Of a stretch of 54,032 nucleotides of DNA, positions 49,911 to 54,032 are shown piece after piece. Below the pieces are notes generated by a model that saw nothing but the letters and a program-made list of their open reading frames with translations, was not told where the DNA came from and searched no databases. A program made the translations under genes and the position numbers. Within the stretch, counting starts at the first letter, position 1, and each line of letters begins with the position of its first letter. The DNA is from Akkermansiaceae bacterium UBA5020 (lineage in GTDB: Bacteria; Verrucomicrobiota; Verrucomicrobiia; Verrucomicrobiales; DEV007), in contig DGXY01000031.1 in NCBI GenBank assembly GCA_002396885.1, positions 1 through 54,032 on the forward strand, written 5' to 3'.

Positions 49911-51404
49911 CTATTTCGTGTAATCGGCGCCGGTCAGGCTTTGAAGGACGGAAGCCTGCCAGTCGCGCAACTTCGCGGCAAGGGCATTCACCTCTTCCGG
50001 CTTTTGCGTCGCGAGATCGTTCCCTTCTCCCGGATCGGCCTCGAGGTCGAAGAGCTCGCGTTTGGCCCCGCCATTCCTCTGATCCCGCACCAGCAGCTTG
50101 TAGCGTCCGTCGATAATGGAACGAGCCCCTCCGTAGTCCGCCTCGGTGATGCCGGGGAACTTCAGGTTGTCGAAGTTCCGTGTGGCGATGCCACCCATCT
50201 TCTTCACGAGCGGAGTCGTGCCTTTCTGCAGTTCCGGATCGAGGTAGGGACCGGGCTTGCGGGCGGCGAGAGCGGGAATGTCGTAGCCCCAGAAAAAGAG
50301 CGGCGCAGGGCGTTCCTTCTCTCCCGCCGCAAGCAGCGGCATCAGGTCGATCCCGTCGAGGGTGCGATCCGGCAGGGGCACGCCCGCGATCCCCGCGACG
50401 GTGCTCATGAGGTCGCTCGTGGAAGCCCGCAACGGCGTCGCCATCGGCTTGGGAAAACGTGCGGGCCATTCGATCAGGCCGGGCACACGGGTGCCACCCT
50501 CGTAAAAATCGGCCTTCATCCCGCGATGCGGTGATTCACGGAAGCCGTCGGGAGAGGTTCCGTTGTCGCCGCAGTAGAAGAGCAGCGTGTTCTCCTTCAA
50601 GCCCGAACCGGCGAGGTGCTTCCGCAGGACACCGATGGCTCGGTCCATCGCCGTGATCTCGGCATAGCGTTCGCGCAGGACGTCGCCGAGGGGACGTTTC
50701 ACCGATCCTCCGGTCTCGTTCGAGGTCAGTTTGACCATTTTGTCAGGATACTTCGCGGGAAGATCGTCGTAGAGCGCGAGATCCTCCGGCAATCCCTGGT
50801 AGGGCTCGTGCGGCGAACCGAACCAGATCACGGCGAGGAAGGGTTTTCCTTCGTCCTTAGCCCGGTCGAGAAAGCGGATCGTCTCATCGACGAGGATCGC
50901 GGAACTCTCGCCTGGAAAGACCTCCGGCGGTCCGCCATCGCGCGAAAAGGAAGGATTCAGCTCGAAGAAATTGTCGTGGGAGAGGCACTCGTGGAACCCC
51001 ATCGCGAGCGGACTGACGGGCGACTCTTTTTTCACCGCGCCGACATGCCACTTGCCGAAGTGACCGCAACGGTAGCCGGTTCCTCCTAACAGATGCGCCA
51101 TCGTGATCTCTTCGGGACGGAACGACCAACCCGGCGCGAAGGTGCCCATGCGGTTCGGGTGACGTCCCGTGAGGAAACTCGCGCGCGTCGGCGAGCAACT
51201 CGGATGGGCCGCGTGGAAACGATCGAGGCGCAGGCCCGTCGCCGCCATCTCGTCGAGGACCGGGGTCTTGACATAGGGATGCCCGTTGTAGCCCGTCTCC
51301 TCCCAGCCGTGGTCGTCGCCCATCATGAGGATCAAGTTGGGGCGTGGTTCACCGGCGTGGATGAGGATCGGAAAAAGCAGGAGGAGGTTGAGGAAAGATT
51401 TCAT
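49911..51404 (-). CDS. exported formylglycine sulfatase
   Basis: Type I sulfatase of 497 residues. The signal peptide covers about 1-17. The metal site starts LILMMGDDHGW (Asp30, Asp31). The sulfatase signature is CSPTRASFLTGRHPNR, with Cys70 as the residue converted to formylglycine. GHFGKWHVG and the later GDNGTSPDGF complete the active site. Substrates are sulfated polysaccharides or esters; which one cannot be told. Such enzymes are numerous in Verrucomicrobiota and Planctomycetota. The matching maturase is not in the window. Confidence 0.94.
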   Translation of the reverse strand: MKSFLNLLLLFPILIHAGEPRPNLILMMGDDHGWEETGYNGHPYVKTPVLDEMAATGLRLDRFHAAHPSCSPTRASFLTGRHPNRMGTFAPGWSFRPEEITMAHLLGGTGYRCGHFGKWHVGAVKKESPVSPLAMGFHECLSHDNFFELNPSFSRDGGPPEVFPGESSAILVDETIRFLDRAKDEGKPFLAVIWFGSPHEPYQGLPEDLALYDDLPAKYPDKMVKLTSNETGGSVKRPLGDVLRERYAEITAMDRAIGVLRKHLAGSGLKENTLLFYCGDNGTSPDGFRESPHRGMKADFYEGGTRVPGLIEWPARFPKPMATPLRASTSDLMSTVAGIAGVPLPDRTLDGIDLMPLLAAGEKERPAPLFFWGYDIPALAARKPGPYLDPELQKGTTPLVKKMGGIATRNFDNLKFPGITEADYGGARSIIDGRYKLLVRDQRNGGAKRELFDLEADPGEGNDLATQKPEEVNALAAKLRDWQASVLQSLTGADYTK

Positions 51405-51417
51405 CCTGGGGAGTTTC

Positions 51418-51531
51418 TCATTCGAAGGACAGGTGCGCTACGGTCGCGTCGATCTTGGCATGGGGATCGGCGGCTCGGCTCGGAACTTGAATCCCCGGTT
51501 GCAGAACCATGAGGAGGAAATCCCGACGCAT
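51418..51531 (-). other. short leader-like reading frame, possible gene remnant
   Basis: A 37-codon frame opens MRRDFLLMVL, resembling the RRxFL start of Tat signal peptides. It then runs into PHAKIDATVAHLSFE and stops 14 bases before the sulfatase start on the same strand. It could be the broken 5' end of a Tat-exported protein gene, of the kind often found beside sulfatases, or a chance frame. No domain is recognisable. Confidence 0.25.
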
Positions 51532-51693
51532 CAGGCGATGAAATCACGCAACCCGCTCCCTTGACCACCCTTATCCGGACGCAGTTGCGCCAAATGAAGG
51601 CAAGGGGGGACCTCTGAGTTTCGCCAACTCCCGCTGATTGTCTCGACTTCCGAACCATCCACCGGCATCTCGCCCCCCCAATCAGCAAAATCC

Positions 51694-51726
51694 ACCGTAT
51701 CCCTGATACCCGGGATTACCGTATCC
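51694..51726. promoter_or_regulatory. candidate operator upstream of the aminotransferase
   Basis: ACCGTATCC occurs twice (51694-51702 and 51718-51726), 24 bases apart. Between the copies, GTATC/GATAC and ATCCC/GGGAT can form overlapping hairpins. The arrangement lies 53 bases before the ATG and looks like a tandem or symmetric regulator site; no regulator is known. Confidence 0.3.
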
Positions 51727-51779
51727 GATATGAAAATCGGTTTGTGAATTCCTTTCCGGAGTCCAAATTCCGCGAACAA

Positions 51780-52859
51780 ATGAGCCAACACATCAGACTC
51801 CACATCCCGGGCCCCGTCGAGGTCTCGCCGGCGAGCTACGCGGCGATGGCCGCTCCCATGATCGGTCACCGCAGCAAGGACTTCGTCGCCCTCTACGACG
51901 CGATCCAGCCGCGTCTCCAGACCCTCATGGGCACTTCCCAGCCCGTTTTCCTCTCTACCTCCTCCGCCTGGGGCGTGATGGAGGGGGCGGTCCGCAACCT
52001 CGCCACGAAAAAGGTCCTTTGCTGCTGTTCGGGCGCCTTTTCCGACAAGTGGGTCGATGTCGCCCGCCGTTGCGGCAAGGAAGCCGAGGCGCTCCAGTTC
52101 GAATGGGGTGTCCCGGTCGATCCCGCCGCGATCGACGCGAAACTTGCCACCGGTGAGTTCGACCTCGTCACCTTCATCCACAACGAGACCTCGACGGGTG
52201 TGATGAACCCCCTCGCCGAAGTCGCCGCCATCGTCCGCAAATACGACGACGTCCTTCTCGTCACCGACACCGTCTCGAGCTTCACCGTCGTGCCCATCGA
52301 GGTCGACAAGCTCGGCATCGATGTCCTCCTCACCGGCAGCCAGAAAGCCCTCGCCCTGCCTCCCGGACTCGCCCTCTTCAGTGCCTCCGAGCGCGCCATG
52401 GCCAAGGCCGCCACGATCCACGACCGCGGATATTACTTCGACTTCCTCGAGTTCAAGGCCAACCACGACAACTCGATGACCCCGAGCACCCCGTGCATCG
52501 CCACGATCTACGGCCTCAATCACCAACTCGACGTGATCTTCGAAGAAGGCATCGAAAACCGCTTCGCCCGCCACGAGAAGCTCAACGACATGGTCCACGC
52601 CTGGGTCAAAAAGAAAGGATTCGAGTTCTTCGCACCAGAAGGCTACCGCTCCAAGTCGCTCACCTGTATCAAAAACAATCAGGACATCGATGTCGCCAAG
52701 CTCGGCTCGATCATGCGCAAGGATCACGCCCTCGCGATCGATGGCGGCTACGGCAAGATCAAGGGCAAGACCTTCCGTCTCTCCAACATGGGCGACGAGA
52801 CCGAGGCCACGATCCAAAACCTGCTCGACGCCCTCGACGACGCCCTGACAAAACTGTAA
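51780..52859 (+). CDS. class V aminotransferase (alanine-glyoxylate / serine-pyruvate type)
   Basis: PLP enzyme of 359 residues from the ATG before SQHIRLHIPG; an in-frame GTG at 51744 is less likely. The N-terminus HIPGPVEVSPASYAAMAAPMIGHRSKDF is typical of the alanine-glyoxylate aminotransferase group. HNETSTGVMNPL and LLVTDTVSSF hold cofactor-contacting residues. The PLP lysine is Lys189 in TGSQKAL. The closing segment IDGGYGKIKGKTFRLSNMG fits the same family. It may make glycine or serine from glyoxylate or hydroxypyruvate. A palindromic repeat element begins one base after its stop, and trpF follows. Confidence 0.9.
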   Translation: MSQHIRLHIPGPVEVSPASYAAMAAPMIGHRSKDFVALYDAIQPRLQTLMGTSQPVFLSTSSAWGVMEGAVRNLATKKVLCCCSGAFSDKWVDVARRCGKEAEALQFEWGVPVDPAAIDAKLATGEFDLVTFIHNETSTGVMNPLAEVAAIVRKYDDVLLVTDTVSSFTVVPIEVDKLGIDVLLTGSQKALALPPGLALFSASERAMAKAATIHDRGYYFDFLEFKANHDNSMTPSTPCIATIYGLNHQLDVIFEEGIENRFARHEKLNDMVHAWVKKKGFEFFAPEGYRSKSLTCIKNNQDIDVAKLGSIMRKDHALAIDGGYGKIKGKTFRLSNMGDETEATIQNLLDALDDALTKL

Positions 52860-52860
52860 A

Positions 52861-52974
52861 ATGGCATGGGCATCCTGCCCATGCCTCGTGTTGCAGCGAT
52901 AAAAAAGCGAAGGATCGACCTTTGCTCTTTCACGTCCCTACCGTCGAAAGCATGGGCTGGAAGCCCATGCCACA
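52861..52974. repeat. composite palindromic repeat element, copy 2 (before trpF)
   Basis: Same layout as the element at 19174, in opposite orientation: ATGGCATGGGCATCCTGCCC onward at 52861-52885 and GCATGGGCTGGAAGCCCATG onward at 52950-52974, separated by about 64 bases unlike the interior of copy 1. It begins one base after the aminotransferase stop and ends 7 bases before the trpF ATG. Confidence 0.8.
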
Positions 52975-52981
52975 TTCCCGA

Positions 52982-53653
52982 ATGCGTGCATCCCCCCAGG
53001 CTTTCCTCTTCCCTCCAGACCTGAGACGCGTCGCGGTGAAAATCTGCGGCATCACCCGCGGCGATGAAGCCCACGCCATTGTCGCGGCGGGAGCCGATGC
53101 CCTCGGGATCAATTTCTGGCCAAAGTCGAAACGCTACATCGCCCTCGCCGAAGCCTCGCCCTGGCTGCGCGAACTTGTCGGCACCGTGCCTCGCGTCGCC
53201 GTGACCGTGAACGCGACCGACGACGATCTCCGCGCCCTCCACGAGAGCGGCGTGATCGATTGGATCCAGCTCCACGGCGACGAGACTCCGGAGAGGGTCA
53301 AGTTGCTGGCCCTGCAGGGTCTGCCCGTCTTCAAGGCCCTCGGAGTGAAAGATCGCGCGATGCTCGACACGGCCGCCGCCTTCGCTTCCCCCACCCTCCT
53401 CCTCGACGCCTACGCTCCAAATGAATACGGCGGCAGCGGCGAGACGATGGACTGGGCCCTTGGCGCCGAGGCAGTGCGTCTCTGGCAGGATCGGCAGATC
53501 ATCCTCGCCGGCGGTCTCACACCGGAAAACGTGACCGAGGCCGTGCGTCAGGTAGATCCCGCCGCCGTCGATGTCGCCAGCGGAGTTGAATCGGCTCCGG
53601 GACGGAAGGATCTCGACAAGGTGCGGGCCTTTTTGGAGCGTGTCAGGGCATGA
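52982..53653 (+). CDS. trpF: phosphoribosylanthranilate isomerase
   Basis: Third step of tryptophan synthesis, an Amadori rearrangement in a TIM barrel. 223 residues from the ATG before RASPQAF; no SD is seen. The N-terminal 15 residues precede the usual start VAVKICGITR, whose Cys22 is the catalytic base. GINFWPKSKRYI, QLHGDE, LLLDAY and GGSGETMDW (the catalytic Asp lies in the LLDA segment) follow, then LAGGLTPENV. No other trp gene is nearby. The gene lies 7 bases after a palindromic repeat element, which may have replaced its native leader. Confidence 0.93.
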   Translation: MRASPQAFLFPPDLRRVAVKICGITRGDEAHAIVAAGADALGINFWPKSKRYIALAEASPWLRELVGTVPRVAVTVNATDDDLRALHESGVIDWIQLHGDETPERVKLLALQGLPVFKALGVKDRAMLDTAAAFASPTLLLDAYAPNEYGGSGETMDWALGAEAVRLWQDRQIILAGGLTPENVTEAVRQVDPAAVDVASGVESAPGRKDLDKVRAFLERVRA

Positions 53654-53657
53654 AAAA

Positions 53658-53680
53658 GGGCGACCGTTTTCCGGTCGCCC
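53658..53680 (-). terminator. intrinsic terminator for the minus-strand gene at the right edge
   Basis: A 9-base stem GGGCGACCG / CGGTCGCCC with a 5-base loop is followed on the minus strand by five U (53657-53653). It begins 32 bases beyond the stop of the partial gene at the right edge and just after the convergent trpF stop. Confidence 0.82.
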
Positions 53681-53712
53681 GTCCAATGCTCAAATGCGTG
53701 AAGCGCGGAACC

Positions 53713-54032
53713 TCAGTAGGGGGTCACCGCACGCGGCGGGCGGATCCCAGAGCGACGCTGCTTTTTCTTCTTTTTATCTTTGCGCTTCGGAGGAGTCGAT
53801 TGCGAAATTATCGGATCATCAATTGGGCCATAGAAAAGGCGTACCCGGCTGATCGAGCCACTCTCTTCCGCAAACAACTGCTGGGGTGCGGTCGAGGCGA
53901 GAGGAAACTGCATTCCGAGACGACGCAGGCTGATGGGCAGGCCATCGATCGAACTGGCGAGTGGAGTACCCGATGCGTAAGAACCGACTCCATTCCGTGA
54001 ACCGAGGACGCCGATCACATCCCCACTGGCAA
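53713..54032 (-). CDS. 3' end of an unidentified gene, cut by the window edge
   Basis: The frame is open to the right edge, so the start lies outside; at least 105 residues are visible. The segment DVIGVLGSRNGVGSYASGTPLASSIDGLP is followed by GMQFPLASTAPQQLF and SISRVRLFYGPIDDPII. A very basic tail (KRKDKKKKKQRRSG) then ends RPPRAVTPY. The middle looks beta-rich and could be part of an exported or adhesion-type domain; the Lys/Arg tail is of low complexity. I do not recognise the family. A good terminator follows on this strand, which supports it being a real gene. Confidence 0.55.
   Translation of the reverse strand, partial: ASGDVIGVLGSRNGVGSYASGTPLASSIDGLPISLRRLGMQFPLASTAPQQLFAEESGSISRVRLFYGPIDDPIISQSTPPKRKDKKKKKQRRSGIRPPRAVTPY

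Larger units (their letters stand above)
51405..51779. other. 375-base divergent intergenic region, sulfatase / aminotransferase
   Basis: No full-length gene is recognised. The left part holds a 37-codon reading frame with a leader-like start (51418-51531, minus). The right part holds paired 9-base repeats and small hairpins (51694-51726) ahead of the aminotransferase gene. Both are listed separately; the remainder shows nothing supportable. Confidence 0.6.

Noticed and set aside
53777..53790. ATCTTTGCGCTTCG shared with 49063-49076
   Set aside because: At the right edge it lies inside a Lys-rich coding tail. A 14-base match of common codons is not enough to call a repeat.

Overview
The window is GC-rich chromosomal DNA from a diderm bacterium. 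BamA, an OmpH/Skp chaperone and LpxD show an outer membrane with lipid A. A formylglycine sulfatase, three Gfo/Idh/MocA oxidoreductases, a Tat-exported xylose-isomerase-like TIM-barrel protein, an exported cyclophilin fusion and many short palindromic intergenic repeats together suggest a Verrucomicrobiota-like organism. That placement is inference from gene content, not from a marker-gene tree. No rRNA, tRNA, CRISPR array, prophage or transposase was recognised.

Left end, 53-6621, minus strand: a tightly overlapping operon encodes a large exported TPR protein, a second exported protein, an ExbB/TolQ-type proton channel, two different ExbD/TolR proteins and a VWA-domain protein. The VWA protein has a TonB-like N-terminus (basic, proline-rich, one membrane helix with SxxxH). 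It reads as a proton-motive-force transduction machine in which a von Willebrand A domain occupies the TonB/TolA position, and it is the best candidate here for an undescribed system. Next come a membrane-anchored DUF3293 protein, the TIM-barrel protein and galE (6713-9613, minus), then a Gfo/Idh/MocA oxidoreductase and a HAD phosphatase (plus).

Middle, 11385-30767: an exported cyclophilin fusion, glgX, an ABC-2 permease, an oppABC-like importer without its ATPases, an ECF-type sigma factor, two Gfo/Idh/MocA oxidoreductases, and the envelope cluster bamA-ompH-lpxD, which is divergent from ruvB. A four-helix membrane protein and a PhoD-like phosphatase follow. The importer genes are peppered with palindromic repeats that appear to have been built into the oppA and oppC reading frames.

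Right part, 30848-54032: glnD; a surE / two unknown exported proteins / phoH group; psd; a 38-residue cysteine-rich lipoprotein; asd and a polyprenyl synthase; two toxin-antitoxin pairs; a CDF metal exporter; a SMUG1-like DNA glycosylase; panE-like reductase plus purine nucleoside phosphorylase; an MHS-type transporter; a thiolase / CoA-transferase / SDR reductase group that could interconvert acetyl-CoA, acetoacetyl-CoA and 3-hydroxybutyryl-CoA; a sulfatase; a class V aminotransferase; trpF; and the 3' part of an unidentified gene cut by the window end.

Several starts are GTG, or have an in-frame non-ATG codon upstream of the ATG chosen here. Shine-Dalgarno sequences are often weak or absent, so starts were set mainly by signal peptides, family N-termini and gene overlaps.
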